From Cohnella phaseoli (GTDB taxonomy: Bacteria; Bacillota; Bacilli; Paenibacillales; Paenibacillaceae), in contig NZ_QRDZ01000008.1 in the NCBI RefSeq assembly GCF_003386235.1, forward strand, positions 186,001 through 250,000: 64,000 bases of DNA, given 5' to 3'. Below are positions 54,540 through 64,000 of the stretch, piece after piece; position 1 is the stretch's first letter, and each line of letters starts with the position of its first letter. The position numbers were made by a program, and so were the translations under genes. Below the pieces are notes generated by a model. The model had not been told where the DNA came from and searched no databases. It saw only the letters and a list, made by a program, of their open reading frames with translations.

Positions 54540-55005
54540 TTGCCGTCTTTTCTTCCGGGGACAGCATGTAGGCGGATTGCCCTTTATCGATCGGTTTAGC
54601 GTAAAGGAAAGTTTGCTCGCGACCATGAATTCCGGTAATGATGACACCGTCCTGCGCTTCATTAATGAATGCGACGGAGAAGCTCAGATCGCTTCCCGAA
54701 TCCGAAAACGCGTTAAACCGATGGACGCCGACTCGCCCCTTCAAAGACGAGAGGCGTCCTTCGTGCTGTTCCATCGTCTGGGCTTGTTCGGCTTGTTTGC
54801 CGCTAAGCTCAGACATCCGTTCATGAATGACGCGCATGACGTCCTCCATATTCGTTACGCCCGTATCCCCCATCAAGAGGCCGTGCGCTTTCTTAAGTTT
54901 GCTCAACTTGCTCGACAATACGCCAAGCCAGATGAACGAGACGACCAGTAGTACGCCTAACACACCCGCAACAATAACGGTTAATTGATCGTTCCAGCCT
55001 TCCAT
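54514..55005 (-). CDS. DUF4446-family membrane-anchored protein
   Basis: About 163 residues: one N-terminal helix (about 6–28), a predicted coiled coil (about 30–75), then a globular domain typical of DUF4446 (VGVHRFNAFSDSGSDLSFSVAFINE...). Function unknown, conserved in spore-formers in this location. The ATG at 55005 follows GGGGGA; a TTG six codons earlier lacks a ribosome-binding site. Convergent 26-bp overlap with yyaC. Confidence 0.85.
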   Translation of the reverse strand: MEGWNDQLTVIVAGVLGVLLVVSFIWLGVLSSKLSKLKKAHGLLMGDTGVTNMEDVMRVIHERMSELSGKQAEQAQTMEQHEGRLSSLKGRVGVHRFNAFSDSGSDLSFSVAFINEAQDGVIITGIHGREQTFLYAKPIDKGQSAYMLSPEEKTAISLAMQKG

Positions 55006-55033
55006 TCTTGCTGATTCCCCCAACGTTTATATC

Positions 55034-56209
55034 TCAATTTCTTTTACGCATCGTATTAGTAATTTCCTTAACGGCATCTACCAGAGATACGATATCCGAT
55101 TTCTCCGTAAAATATCCGGGACTTGCGCGCACGGCGCCCGTCTCGTAGGTTCCGGCGGTCTCGTGACCGAGCGGCGTACAGTGGAAACCTGCTCTTACCG
55201 CGATCCCGAATTGCCGATCAAGCAGAAACGCCATTTCGGACGGATCCATCCCTTCTGCGACAAAGGAGACGATCGCCGTTCTCTCAACTCCGACTTCCGG
55301 CCCTAGAATACGAACTCCCTCAATCGCCAGCAGTCCCTCCATCAATTGAAAAGTCAAATCGCGTTCCTTGTCGTGAATGGCTTTCGTCTTCTCTCGCAGC
55401 ACAAACTGAACGCCTTCGGAAAGCCCGGCAATACCGGGCGTGTTTTGCGTTCCCGCCTCATAGCGGTCGGGACGGATCATCGGTTGCTCCGGCGCTTCCG
55501 ACTTACTGCCTGTTCCCCCATGCATCAGAGGCTCAAGATCTAGCTCCGGATGAATGTACAAGCCTCCGGTCCCTTGCGGGCCGAGAAGCCCCTTATGTCC
55601 GGGAAAGGCCAGAAGATCGATCCCCATCGTTTCGACGTCTATAGGCAGCACTCCGGCGCTCTGAGCGGCATCTACAAGAAGCTTCACCCCTCGCCTCTTT
55701 GCCAACTCCCCCAGTTCCGCAATCGGAGCAATTGAGCCAAGGAGATTCGAGCTGTGCGATGCGGCAATCAACTTGGTTGACGGCGTGATGGCATCTTCTA
55801 CATCCTTGACGTTCAGACGTCCCCATTCGTCCGCGTCGATGAAAGTGGCATGAATGCCAAATCGCCGCTTCATGGCCTCAATAGGCCGTCTGACCGAGTT
55901 ATGCTCAAGGGACGTGGCGATAACATGATCGCCCGGTTTAAGATAGCCTTGAATCGCCAGATTCAGCGCATGAGTCGTATTGAGCGCAAAGGCAATATCG
56001 TTCGGATTGCCGATTGCGAACAGTCGGGCCAGCCGCTTGCGTGCATCGAATAGCACCCTGCTTGCTTTAACGGCCATTTCATGGCTTCCTCTACCCGGGT
56101 TCGCCGCATTTTCCCGCACGTTCCGTTCGATCGCTTCGACGACTCCCGGAGGCTTAGGCCAGCTAGTCGCCGCATTATCCATATAGATCAACGTTTTTTG
56201 CTCGTTCAT
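55034..56209 (-). CDS. Class V aminotransferase, cysteine-desulfurase-like
   Basis: About 391 residues, PLP-dependent. The PLP lysine is in LLAFPGHKGLLGPQGTGGLY (near 205); TSLEHNS and DAAQSAG hold the cofactor. A cysteine in RAGFHCTPLGHETAGT sits at the SufS/NifS active-site position, so sulfur (or selenium) release from cysteine is plausible. It matches the desulfurase-like subfamily found outside suf/isc operons. The ATG at 56209 follows GGTGA; a GTG three codons earlier is possible. Confidence 0.9.
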   Translation of the reverse strand: MNEQKTLIYMDNAATSWPKPPGVVEAIERNVRENAANPGRGSHEMAVKASRVLFDARKRLARLFAIGNPNDIAFALNTTHALNLAIQGYLKPGDHVIATSLEHNSVRRPIEAMKRRFGIHATFIDADEWGRLNVKDVEDAITPSTKLIAASHSSNLLGSIAPIAELGELAKRRGVKLLVDAAQSAGVLPIDVETMGIDLLAFPGHKGLLGPQGTGGLYIHPELDLEPLMHGGTGSKSEAPEQPMIRPDRYEAGTQNTPGIAGLSEGVQFVLREKTKAIHDKERDLTFQLMEGLLAIEGVRILGPEVGVERTAIVSFVAEGMDPSEMAFLLDRQFGIAVRAGFHCTPLGHETAGTYETGAVRASPGYFTEKSDIVSLVDAVKEITNTMRKRN

Positions 56210-56304
56210 CGCAGTCACCGTCCCTTACACAACAATAGCACACCTTAGTTTAATCCTTCCGTTGGAAGATTACAACTTGGGTATGCTACTCTTATCTATC
56301 TCTA

Positions 56305-57156
56305 TTAGGCCATTGCCTTCAGCAACTCCAGCAGACGCTCCAAATCAGTTTTGCCGAAATACGAGAGTTCGATTCGCCCGTTGTCTTTATTCGGTTTGAT
56401 TCGAACGGTCGTTTGAAACTTCTCTCGCAGCGTCTCTTCAATCTCTTCTATATAAGGATCGCGTTTTTTGACCTTTGCTTTCGGTTTCACGTTCGCTTTC
56501 TTGGAATCGGCGTTTTGAACCGCCTCTTCCAGCTCGCGCACGCTCCATTCCGCAGTGACCGTCTGCTTGGCCAATTGACGCCTCAAATTGTCGTCTTTAA
56601 TGCCTGCCAGCGCTCTGGCATGACCCATGGACAATGTTCCACGTGAAACATATTCCTTGATTTCTTCCGGAAGCGACAACAGCCGCAAGAAGTTTGCGAT
56701 ATGAGATCGAGACTTCCCTACCTTCAGAGAAAGCTCCTCTTGCGTTAACTTAAATTGATTCATAATCGCTTGATAGGCAACAGCAACCTCTATGGAATTA
56801 AGATCCTCCCGCTGAACGTTCTCGATCAGCGCAATTTCCATGACCTGTTGATCGTTGTAAGTGCGAACAACTGCCGGGATCGTCGCATTACCGAGAAGCT
56901 GGGAAGCTCTGAATCTTCTCTCGCCCGCGATAATTTCGTAGCCCTTCAATGCCTGGCGGACAACAATCGGTTGGATGACGCCATGCTCGCGAATCGACTC
57001 GGCCAAATCCTTGATTGCTTCCTCGTCGAACGTCTTACGAGGCTGATATGGATTGGCTCTAAGCTGAGTTAACGGAATTTCAACGATTTTATCGTCTTCC
57101 TTAATCGACAGAGAGGTAATTAACGCATCTAGTCCCTTACCTAGCCGCTTGCTCAT
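56305..57156 (-). CDS. parB: Chromosome-partitioning protein ParB (Spo0J)
   Basis: 283 residues: N-terminal CTP-binding domain with GERRFRAS (near 80), a central HTH that binds parS, and a C-terminal dimerisation domain. ParB slides from parS as a CTP clamp and loads SMC. The start overlaps parA by 20 bp. A perfect parS lies inside the gene (56635–56650), as in many Firmicutes. Confidence 0.98.
   Translation of the reverse strand: MSKRLGKGLDALITSLSIKEDDKIVEIPLTQLRANPYQPRKTFDEEAIKDLAESIREHGVIQPIVVRQALKGYEIIAGERRFRASQLLGNATIPAVVRTYNDQQVMEIALIENVQREDLNSIEVAVAYQAIMNQFKLTQEELSLKVGKSRSHIANFLRLLSLPEEIKEYVSRGTLSMGHARALAGIKDDNLRRQLAKQTVTAEWSVRELEEAVQNADSKKANVKPKAKVKKRDPYIEEIEETLREKFQTTVRIKPNKDNGRIELSYFGKTDLERLLELLKAMA
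56635..56650. promoter_or_regulatory. parS site 1
   Basis: Reverse complement of TGTTTCACGTGGAACA, the 16-bp ParB site, with no mismatch, inside the parB coding region. Confidence 0.97.
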
Positions 57157-57910
57157 AGGAGATCACTTCCTTCGCCAACTCGAGATACACTTCCGCGCCC
57201 TTGGATTTTGGATCATACGTTATGATCGATTGTCCGTGAGATGGCGCTTCGCTCAGTCTGACATTCCGAGGGATAACCGTTTGATAAACCTTCTGTTGAA
57301 AATACTTTTTGACCTCTTCGATAACCTGGATACCCAGGTTCGTACGAGCGTCAAACATCGTCAACAGGACGCCCTCGATTTGCAGCGACGTATTCAGGTG
57401 CTTCTGTACGAGCCGGATCGAGTTAAGCAGCTGGCTCAACCCTTCCAATGCGTAATATTCGCACTGAATCGGGATCAATACGGAATCAGCCGCCGTTAGG
57501 GAGTTAATCGTGAGAATTCCCAATGAAGGCGGACAATCGATCAGAACATAATCAAACTCACTGCGCACCAATCCCAGCGCTTTCTTAAGGCGAATTTCCC
57601 GCGACATCGTCGGCACGAGCTCGATTTCGGCGCCGGCCAATTGAATAGTGGCCGGGATAATCTTCAGATCGGGAATGTCCGTATCCGCGATCGCCTGTTT
57701 GGGATGCACCTCATTAATAAGCACATCATATATACAATAGCTCACGTCGGCTTTATTGATACCGATCCCGCTAGTCGTATTGCCCTGCGGATCGATATCC
57801 ACGATCAACACTTTTTTGCCGAGAGAAGCCAGGCAGGCGCCCAGATTCACCGATGTCGTCGTTTTGCCAACCCCGCCCTTCTGATTGGCAATCGCAATTA
57901 TTTTTGACAA
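57137..57910 (-). CDS. parA: Chromosome-partitioning ATPase ParA (Soj)
   Basis: 257 residues, deviant Walker A KGGVGKTT (about 11–18), Walker A' VDIDPQGN and Walker [13 protein letters not shown]. It cooperates with ParB in origin segregation and regulates DnaA in Bacillus. Overlaps parB by 20 bp. Confidence 0.98.
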   Translation of the reverse strand: MSKIIAIANQKGGVGKTTTSVNLGACLASLGKKVLIVDIDPQGNTTSGIGINKADVSYCIYDVLINEVHPKQAIADTDIPDLKIIPATIQLAGAEIELVPTMSREIRLKKALGLVRSEFDYVLIDCPPSLGILTINSLTAADSVLIPIQCEYYALEGLSQLLNSIRLVQKHLNTSLQIEGVLLTMFDARTNLGIQVIEEVKKYFQQKVYQTVIPRNVRLSEAPSHGQSIITYDPKSKGAEVYLELAKEVISYEQAAR

Positions 57911-58262
57911 CCTCTTTCACCTCGATATTCATAACCGTCCATGCGTTAACGGCAAAGCCGTTACAAGAATGACGGCATTAGATAAGCTGCAGACGATTCG
58001 GATCCTGATTGTCTCGATTGTCGCCTCTCCGAATCGCACACGCAACAACGCCGGCATTACCGTCAATGGACGGGAATTTGCCTTCTGTCGAGCAGCAGAT
58101 GGACTGAAACGCATCTTGTACATTCTGAATCATCAAAAAGACGGATGCCCTTGGGACGCTCGCTGCCAATTCGTTCAAGCGCGAGCATTCCGCCATTCCG
58201 ATCCGACCGCGGCGGCCTACTGCCGTTCTCGCCGAATCTGAAGCATGGGCATCCGCTTCTTA
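57911..58262. other. Intergenic region between noc and parA
   Basis: 350 bp without a supported gene. Frames of 60–110 codons exist on both strands but lack ribosome-binding sites or family similarity. No parS, terminator or strong promoter was seen. Confidence 0.6.
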
Positions 58263-59078
58263 CTAACGTTTAGGAATTCTAATGGTTATTTCGTAGTGAT
58301 CCTCGCAATCCTTCTCTTCCGCATTAATCGGAATGCCTGATCCGGTAACCATATCCACCGATTGACGGATCGTATTCACAGCGAGCCGAACGTCTTTAGA
58401 GAACGAGAAGCGCTTAGAACGCTTCGGTTTCGAAGCCTCTAACAGAAATGCAATGCGGGTTTCGGTCTGTTTAACATTCAATTCTTTATCGATAATTTCT
58501 TTCAACAGCTTGTTCTGCATTTCTTCATCCGGCAAGGACAGCAGCGCCCTGCCGTGACGTTCGGTAATTTTCCGCTCGAGCAGCGCCTGACGCACTGTCT
58601 CTCCTAGCTGCAGCAGCCGGATCTTGTTGGCAATCGTCGACTGGCTCTTGCCTAATCGCTGAGCCAAGCTTTCCTGCGTCAGACTATGAAGATCAATCAA
58701 CTTCTGATAAGCGATCGCCTCTTCCAAAGCCGTCAGACCTTCGCGTTGCAAATTCTCAATTAAAGCAACCGAAGCAGCCTGAGAATCGTTGATTTCGCGA
58801 ATAATGGCCGGAATCGTGTCCATTCCCAGTTTCGTTACCGCACGCCAACGGCGCTCACCGGCAATAATCTCATGCTTCCCATCGCGCACTCGAACGACGA
58901 TAGGTTGAATGACGCCATGAGTTTTAATCGTTTGGCACAGCTCGTCGATCCGTTCATCGTCAAACACCGTACGCGGCTGATAAGGACTTGGAACGATGTC
59001 GTGAACGGATATATTCTTCACTTCTTCTTGAGAGCCGCGGTCTGTCAGACCCAGCAATCGTGAAAATTGCTCTTTCAT
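58263..59078 (-). CDS. noc: Nucleoid occlusion protein Noc
   Basis: 271 residues, a ParB paralogue. The amphipathic N-terminus [11 protein letters not shown] is the membrane-binding helix of Noc, then a CTP domain with GERRWRA and an HTH region ([25 protein letters not shown]). It keeps FtsZ assembly away from the nucleoid. Its position upstream of parA/parB is typical. Confidence 0.95.
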   Translation of the reverse strand: MKEQFSRLLGLTDRGSQEEVKNISVHDIVPSPYQPRTVFDDERIDELCQTIKTHGVIQPIVVRVRDGKHEIIAGERRWRAVTKLGMDTIPAIIREINDSQAASVALIENLQREGLTALEEAIAYQKLIDLHSLTQESLAQRLGKSQSTIANKIRLLQLGETVRQALLERKITERHGRALLSLPDEEMQNKLLKEIIDKELNVKQTETRIAFLLEASKPKRSKRFSFSKDVRLAVNTIRQSVDMVTGSGIPINAEEKDCEDHYEITIRIPKR

Positions 59079-59312
59079 TTCTCTCGGATCACCACATTAA
59101 GTATGATAGGACGGATATGTCACGTGTCCACAGCGACGAAAAAGCGCCGCCAATTCACGCCTGACGGCACATCTGCGGCACATAGATCTGTTACCTTCTT
59201 TTATTCGCTATTCCCGCCCCATTTTCCTGCCTGTGAAAAAACTTTCACGACGCCGTTGCATAGCAAACACTATAAGAATATCACGTAATCTATCCCCGAG
59301 TAAACGTAAAAA

Positions 59313-59328
59313 TGTTCCACGTGAAACA
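59313..59328. promoter_or_regulatory. parS site 2
   Basis: Perfect 16-bp parS (reverse orientation) in the noc–rsmG gap. The remainder of this 307-bp gap holds no gene. Confidence 0.97.
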
Positions 59329-59357
59329 TTTTTACCGATGCATCCGCATAGGCTGAT

Positions 59358-59373
59358 TGTTTCACGTGGAACA
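59358..59373. promoter_or_regulatory. parS site 3
   Basis: TGTTTCACGTGGAACA, perfect, 45 bp from site 2 and in the opposite orientation. Confidence 0.97.
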
Positions 59374-59385
59374 TTTCTTGTGAAT

Positions 59386-60117
59386 TTAAGATTTGAGCAA
59401 CGGCGTTTTGAGCGGAGTGCCGGCTTTTCTCGGATAGGCAGGCGGCGTGGAGCCCTTCTTCTCGCATACGATCAGATGCCGATCCGCCCCCTCTGTAGGA
59501 AGAGTTAGACGTTTGACGTCAACCAGTCGTCCTCCAAGTTTGGTTAAGCTGTATCTTGCTTCATCCAATTCTACCGATATGTCCGTCCCCTTCATAGCTA
59601 CGTAAAGTCCCCCGGGACGAACGAACGGCAAACAAAATTCGTTTAATACCGCAAGACGGGCAACTGCACGTGCTGTTACGATATCGTAGCTGTCGCGATG
59701 TTCTTTCTGTCTGGCTGCATCTTCCGCTCTCGCATGCAGGCAAGAAACTTGCGCTAACTGAAGCTCGTCGACTACCGTTTCCAAAAACTTGATTCGTTTG
59801 GCCAGCGAGTCAATTATCGTCACTCGTAAATGAGGAAACGCAATAGCCAGCGGTATTGAGGGGAATCCGGCGCCCGAGCCGATGTCCGCCAAGGATTGCG
59901 ATTTAGAAAACGACACAGCCTCGGCCAGCGTTAACGAATCGTAAAAATGTTTTTCGTATACCGCTTCCCGCTCGGTAATGCCTGTTAAATTCATTTTCTC
60001 GTTCCATTCCACGAGTAAACGGTAGTAAATCTCGAATTGGTCCAGCTGCCGGTCCGTCAATTCGATGCCTAGCGGGTGGAGCCGATCGGCTAACAACTTC
60101 TGTGTGGCGTCTCTCAT
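59386..60117 (-). CDS. rsmG: 16S rRNA (guanine-527-N7)-methyltransferase
   Basis: 243 residues; SAM-binding motif [15 protein letters not shown] (near 76–90). Methylates G527 of 16S rRNA. Its start overlaps the mnmG stop by four bases (ATGA). Confidence 0.97.
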   Translation of the reverse strand: MRDATQKLLADRLHPLGIELTDRQLDQFEIYYRLLVEWNEKMNLTGITEREAVYEKHFYDSLTLAEAVSFSKSQSLADIGSGAGFPSIPLAIAFPHLRVTIIDSLAKRIKFLETVVDELQLAQVSCLHARAEDAARQKEHRDSYDIVTARAVARLAVLNEFCLPFVRPGGLYVAMKGTDISVELDEARYSLTKLGGRLVDVKRLTLPTEGADRHLIVCEKKGSTPPAYPRKAGTPLKTPLLKS

Positions 60118-62015
60118 GAATTGTGTGCAGCCGCCGTAACGCGATTATAATGTTCAAGATGGACGAGCAGAATCGACAGATCGGCAGGAGTGACGCCCGA
60201 AATTCGCGAGGCTTGCCCAAGCGATAACGGTCGAACCTTGCCCAGCTTTTGCTTCGCCTCGGTGGCCAGTCCGTGAATCGCATCGTAATCGATGTTTTCC
60301 GGAATCCGCTTCTTCTCCATCTTCTCCATTCGTTCAACCTGCTGCAGCTGTTTTTCGATATAGCCGGCATACTTGATTTGAATCTCCACTTGTTCTTTGA
60401 CGTCTTCAGGCAAATCGCCCTCTGCCGGAGCAAGCTTCTCCAAATGCGCATAGGTTACTTCCGGGCGTCGCAGCAGCGTCAACCCGTCAACCGAATTGTT
60501 TATCGGCGCGGAGCCGACTTCGGCCAACATGGCCTGTACCGCTTCGTCTGGACGGAATTTCGTCTCCTTCAATCGGACGATTTCCGCATCAATTTGCGCT
60601 TGCTTCTCCGTAAACCTCGCATAGCGCTCGTCGGAGATCAATCCAATTTCATGACCAAGCGGAGTCAATCTCTGATCGGCATTATCGTTGCGAAGCAGCA
60701 GGCGATATTCCGCGCGTGAAGTCAGCAAGCGATAAGGCTCGTTCGTTCCCTTCGTCACGAGATCATCGATCATAACGCCGATATAGCCCTTGGAACGATC
60801 AATGATCACCGGTTTGGCGCCTTGAACCGAACGAGCGGCATTGATGCCGGCCATAATCCCTTGTCCCGCCGCTTCCTCGTATCCAGAAGTGCCGTTAATC
60901 TGGCCGGCGGTAAATAGGCCCTTTACGAGTTTCGTTTCAAGCGACGGCCACAGCTGCGTAGGAACGACGGCGTCGTACTCAATCGCATATCCGCTCCGCA
61001 TCATCTCGGCCTTTTCCAATCCGGGAACCGAACGAAGAATGCGCAATTGAACGTCCTCGGGCATGCTCGTCGACAATCCTTGAACATAGTACTCCTTCGT
61101 GTTCCGTCCTTCCGGCTCAAGGAAAATCTGATGTTTGGGCTTATCGGCGAAGCGTACGATTTTATCTTCGATAGACGGACAATAGCGCGGCCCCGTACCT
61201 TCAATCAATCCGGAAAACATCGGCGCCCGATGCAGATTGTCGTTGATGATTTGATGCGTCTCTTCCGACGTGTAGGTCAGCCAGCAGGGTAGCTGCTGAT
61301 CGGCATGAGCCATATACTCCGTTTCGTGGGAGAAGTACTTCGGCTTGCTGTCGCCCGGTTGAATTTCCGTTTTGTCGAAGTCGATCGAATCCTTGTGCAC
61401 CCTAGGAGGCGTGCCCGTCTTGAGTCGAACCAGTTGAAGTCCAAGGTTTTTCAGCGATTCCGACAGCTTGACTGCAGGCTGTTGATTGTTCGGCCCGCTC
61501 TCGTACATCAGCTCTCCAAGGATAACTTTGCCGCGCAAGTACGTTCCGGTCGTCAAGACAACGGCTTTCGCTCTATAATGGGCTCCCGTCTTCGTAATGA
61601 CGCCTTTGCACACTCCATCCTCGACGACCAAATCTTCGGCCAATCCTTGACGCAAGGTCAAATTCGGCTGCTTCTCGATCGTCTCCTTCATCGTATGCTG
61701 GTACAGGAACTTGTCGGCTTGCGCTCTGAGCGCATGAACCGCCGGTCCCTTACCGGTATTCAGCATTCTCATCTGAATAAACGTTTTATCGATGTTGCGT
61801 CCCATCTCTCCGCCCAACGCGTCGATTTCGCGTACGACATGGCCTTTCGCCGGCCCGCCGATGGAAGGATTACATGGCATAAAAGCAATCATGTCCAAAT
61901 TGATGGTCAACAGCAGCGTCTCGCAACCCATTCGGGCGGCGGCCAGTGCAGCCTCGCTGCCCGCGTGTCCCGCTCCAATGACGATTACGTCATATTCTCC
62001 CGCAGAATAAGTCAT
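60114..62015 (-). CDS. mnmG: tRNA uridine 5-carboxymethylaminomethyl modification enzyme MnmG
   Basis: 633 residues. FAD-binding [19 protein letters not shown] at the N-terminus, the [12 protein letters not shown] catalytic-loop motif and a helical C-terminal domain. With MnmE it modifies the wobble uridine of several tRNAs. 33 bp downstream of mnmE. Confidence 0.98.
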   Translation of the reverse strand: MTYSAGEYDVIVIGAGHAGSEAALAAARMGCETLLLTINLDMIAFMPCNPSIGGPAKGHVVREIDALGGEMGRNIDKTFIQMRMLNTGKGPAVHALRAQADKFLYQHTMKETIEKQPNLTLRQGLAEDLVVEDGVCKGVITKTGAHYRAKAVVLTTGTYLRGKVILGELMYESGPNNQQPAVKLSESLKNLGLQLVRLKTGTPPRVHKDSIDFDKTEIQPGDSKPKYFSHETEYMAHADQQLPCWLTYTSEETHQIINDNLHRAPMFSGLIEGTGPRYCPSIEDKIVRFADKPKHQIFLEPEGRNTKEYYVQGLSTSMPEDVQLRILRSVPGLEKAEMMRSGYAIEYDAVVPTQLWPSLETKLVKGLFTAGQINGTSGYEEAAGQGIMAGINAARSVQGAKPVIIDRSKGYIGVMIDDLVTKGTNEPYRLLTSRAEYRLLLRNDNADQRLTPLGHEIGLISDERYARFTEKQAQIDAEIVRLKETKFRPDEAVQAMLAEVGSAPINNSVDGLTLLRRPEVTYAHLEKLAPAEGDLPEDVKEQVEIQIKYAGYIEKQLQQVERMEKMEKKRIPENIDYDAIHGLATEAKQKLGKVRPLSLGQASRISGVTPADLSILLVHLEHYNRVTAAAHNS

Positions 62016-62048
62016 ATATCCACCCCTCTTCGCTTTCCTTAGCTTATG

Positions 62049-63425
62049 TTATTTTCCTAAACAAAATTGTGAAAAAATTTGATCCAGCAACGAATCCCCA
62101 GCCGCATCCCCAAGGATTTGACCTAGCGATTCCCAAGATGCGGTTATGTCGATCTGAATCAGATCGATCGGAACGCCTTCGAACGTCGCTTGTATGGCAT
62201 CCTCCAGCGATTGCCGGGTTTGATGAAGCAGCGTAATATGCCGAGTGTTACTGACATACGTAATATCCCCCGATTCGACGGCTCCGCTGAAAAACATGCC
62301 CGTTACCGCCCGCTCCAGTTGTTCGATGCCTTGGCCTTCCTTTGCCGACAGGTAGACAATACGCTCCGACGGATAGTCGCGCTCGATCTCGGCCGTATCG
62401 AGCCTCTCCGGAAGATCGATCTTGTTGACGACGATAATCGTCGAGCGATCCTTAAGCTGCTGCAGCAGCTTCCGTTCATCTTCGTGCAGTTCCTCGTGCC
62501 GATTCAGCACCAGCAAGATCAAGTCTGCATCGTTTAAGGCGCCGTGCGATCTCTCCACTCCGATCTGCTCGACGATATCCTCCGTTTCTCGAATGCCCGC
62601 CGTATCTAACAGTCTAAGCGGTATCCCGGATAGCGATACCGATTCTTCCACAATATCCCGAGTCGTTCCGGGGATGTCCGTCACGATCGCTTTATTCTCG
62701 CGTGCCAAAGCGTTCAACAGAGAAGATTTGCCGGCATTCGGTCGCCCAACGATCGCTGTCACGATGCCCTCTCGCAAAATCTTTCCTTCATTCGATCGCT
62801 GCAGCAGCTCATTCACTTCTTCTCGCACCTGACGGCAATTCGAACGAATCAGTTCAGCCGTGACATCCTCTACATCGTGTTCGGGGTAATCGATGTTCAC
62901 TTCGACATGAGCGATCAATTCGATCAGCTGTTGTCGCAGCGGAAAGATTTTTTTCGATACTGCGCCTTCCGCCTGTCTTCTCGCCACTTGGAAAGCGCGA
63001 TCCGACTTCGACCGAATCAGATCGATGACCGCTTCGGCTTGTGCCAGATCAATTCTCCCATTTAAAAACGCCCGTTTTGTGAACTCGCCCGGCTCCGCCA
63101 ATCTGACCCCATGCCGCAGCACAAGCTCCAGCACCGACTTCACCGCAACGATGCCGCCATGCGTACTGATTTCCACGACATCCTCGGCCGTGAACGACCG
63201 CGGTCCTTTCATGACCGTCACCAGCACTTCATCGATGCGACGATCCGATTGCGGATCTATGATCCAGCCGTATTGAACGGTGTGCGAAGCGGCCTCGCGC
63301 AAATCAAGCTTGGACCGGAATAACTTGGCCACCGAGTTGATCGCTTCCGGCCCGCTTACTCTAACGACAGCAATACTGCCTTCGCCGAGCGCCGTCGCAA
63401 TCGCGGCGATTGTATCCTCGTTCAT
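62049..63425 (-). CDS. mnmE: tRNA modification GTPase MnmE
   Basis: About 458 residues: N-terminal formyl-THF-binding domain, helical domain interrupted by the G domain (GRPNAGKSS near 230, DTAGIRE, NKIDLPE) and the C-terminal CLGK motif. Partner of MnmG. ATG at 63425 follows AGAGGGA; an upstream extension of 19 codons has no support. Confidence 0.98.
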   Translation of the reverse strand: MNEDTIAAIATALGEGSIAVVRVSGPEAINSVAKLFRSKLDLREAASHTVQYGWIIDPQSDRRIDEVLVTVMKGPRSFTAEDVVEISTHGGIVAVKSVLELVLRHGVRLAEPGEFTKRAFLNGRIDLAQAEAVIDLIRSKSDRAFQVARRQAEGAVSKKIFPLRQQLIELIAHVEVNIDYPEHDVEDVTAELIRSNCRQVREEVNELLQRSNEGKILREGIVTAIVGRPNAGKSSLLNALARENKAIVTDIPGTTRDIVEESVSLSGIPLRLLDTAGIRETEDIVEQIGVERSHGALNDADLILLVLNRHEELHEDERKLLQQLKDRSTIIVVNKIDLPERLDTAEIERDYPSERIVYLSAKEGQGIEQLERAVTGMFFSGAVESGDITYVSNTRHITLLHQTRQSLEDAIQATFEGVPIDLIQIDITASWESLGQILGDAAGDSLLDQIFSQFCLGK

Positions 63426-63496
63426 GAGAATCCCTCTTTCCGTTAAAAAACGCAATGACCCCCCCAACGATGCGGAAGCCATTGCGCGGACGCTAA

Positions 63497-64000
63497 CTAT
63501 TGCTTTAAGGCAATCACGATTCTACGATTCGGCTCGTCTCCCTGACTATAAGTCTTGACGTTCGGATTCGACTGCAATCGTGCATGGATAATTTTACGCT
63601 CTTGGGAGGTCATCGGTTCAAGCACGACCTCCTTGCGCGTTCGAACGACCTTCATCGCCATTCGTTCGGACAGTGCCTCCAGAGTCTGGCGGCGACGCTC
63701 GCGAAATTGCTCGGCATCGAGCACGATACGAAGATGACGGTCCGAGTGGCGATTAGCCACGATGTTCGTCAAGTATTGAAGAGAATCCAAAGTTTGTCCA
63801 CGACGACCGATCAGAATGCCCAAGTCCGAACCCGTAATGTTAATCCGTACTGCATCATTCTCATCCACCCGCTCAACGGAAACGGTTAGATCCATCGCTG
63901 CCGACACTTCGCGAAGAAAGGCGATAGCCTCCTCCACGCCGTCCGGAAGCAATTCCAGCTCTACCTTTGCCTCTTTGGCTCCAATCAGCCCGAACAATCC
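63497..64000 (-). CDS. jag: RNA-binding protein Jag/KhpB (partial, runs off the right edge)
   Basis: The C-terminal ~167 residues are present: a KH domain with IGRRGQTLDSLQYL (about 64–77 of the visible part) and an R3H domain (SQERKIIHARLQ). The N-terminal Jag_N domain lies beyond 64000, because the frame continues to the edge. Jag binds RNA and partners KhpA; it is usually next to the membrane-insertase gene spoIIIJ/yidC. Confidence 0.95.
   Translation of the reverse strand, partial: GLFGLIGAKEAKVELELLPDGVEEAIAFLREVSAAMDLTVSVERVDENDAVRINITGSDLGILIGRRGQTLDSLQYLTNIVANRHSDRHLRIVLDAEQFRERRRQTLEALSERMAMKVVRTRKEVVLEPMTSQERKIIHARLQSNPNVKTYSQGDEPNRRIVIALKQ

Noticed and set aside
57885..58241. 118-codon frame between noc and parA
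   Set aside because: Overlaps the start of parA, lacks a ribosome-binding site, and no protein family is recognisable in either strand's frames.

Overview
The window looks like a chromosome segment next to the replication origin of a spore-forming Firmicute of the Paenibacillaceae (Paenibacillus or Cohnella type). The evidence is the minus-strand order jag–mnmE–mnmG–rsmG–noc–parA–parB at the right end, perfect parS sites, sporulation genes (yyaC and a CwlD-like amidase), several LplB/LplC/lipoprotein sugar importers, a YesM/YesN two-component pair, and S-layer-homology (SLH) surface proteins. Genus assignment is inference; no rRNA is present.

Layout. 0.1–7.3 kb: an RND/SwrC-type exporter and a glycine-betaine importer (opuAA-AB-AC) divergent from a GbsR-type regulator. 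7.3–14.3 kb: core genes purA, dnaB, rplI, gdpP, yybS and a MazG-like gene. 14.3–20.2 kb: an unusual amidohydrolase, a CBS-domain protein, an LCP cell-wall ligase and a two-gene ABC exporter. 20.2–27.1 kb: a catabolic cluster (sialidase-like propeller, two sugar permeases, lipoprotein, DHDPS/NAL-type aldolase) divergent from its IclR regulator, with two matching operators and a cre-like site between them. 27.3–27.7 kb: an AT-rich orphan membrane protein. 28–44 kb: a carbohydrate locus made of an SLH/CBM protein, a secreted putative glycosidase, a six-hairpin-type glycosidase, two permeases, a binding lipoprotein and the YesMN system. 44–49 kb: a 1580-residue SLH protein with Ig-like repeats. 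49–51 kb: rpsF–ssb–rpsR, yjzC and a CwlD-like amidase. 52–64 kb: tRNA-Ser with a duplicated 3' flank, then DUF951, MscS, DUF3343, yyaC, DUF4446, a cysteine-desulfurase-like enzyme and the parB-to-jag block.

How the genes work together. The 28–44 kb locus reads as a pipeline from surface capture to cytosol. SLH/CBM proteins and an exported glycosidase act outside, a lipoprotein/LplBC importer carries oligosaccharides in, and a cytoplasmic glycosidase finishes the work. YesMN and CcpA (cre) are the likely controls. Neither sugar importer encodes its own ATPase. The block 14.3–49.2 kb appears to be accessory DNA between two halves of a core region (rpsF-ssb-rpsR and yybS-gdpP-rplI-dnaB-purA).

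The signals that gene calls do not explain are: two intergenic arrays, each of four degenerate ~50.5-bp units with the same palindromic core (7355–7540 and 43941–44125); a 190-bp tandem duplication of the tRNA-Ser 3' end plus terminator; near-identical terminators in opposite orientation flanking 28–44 kb; and the IclR operator pair.
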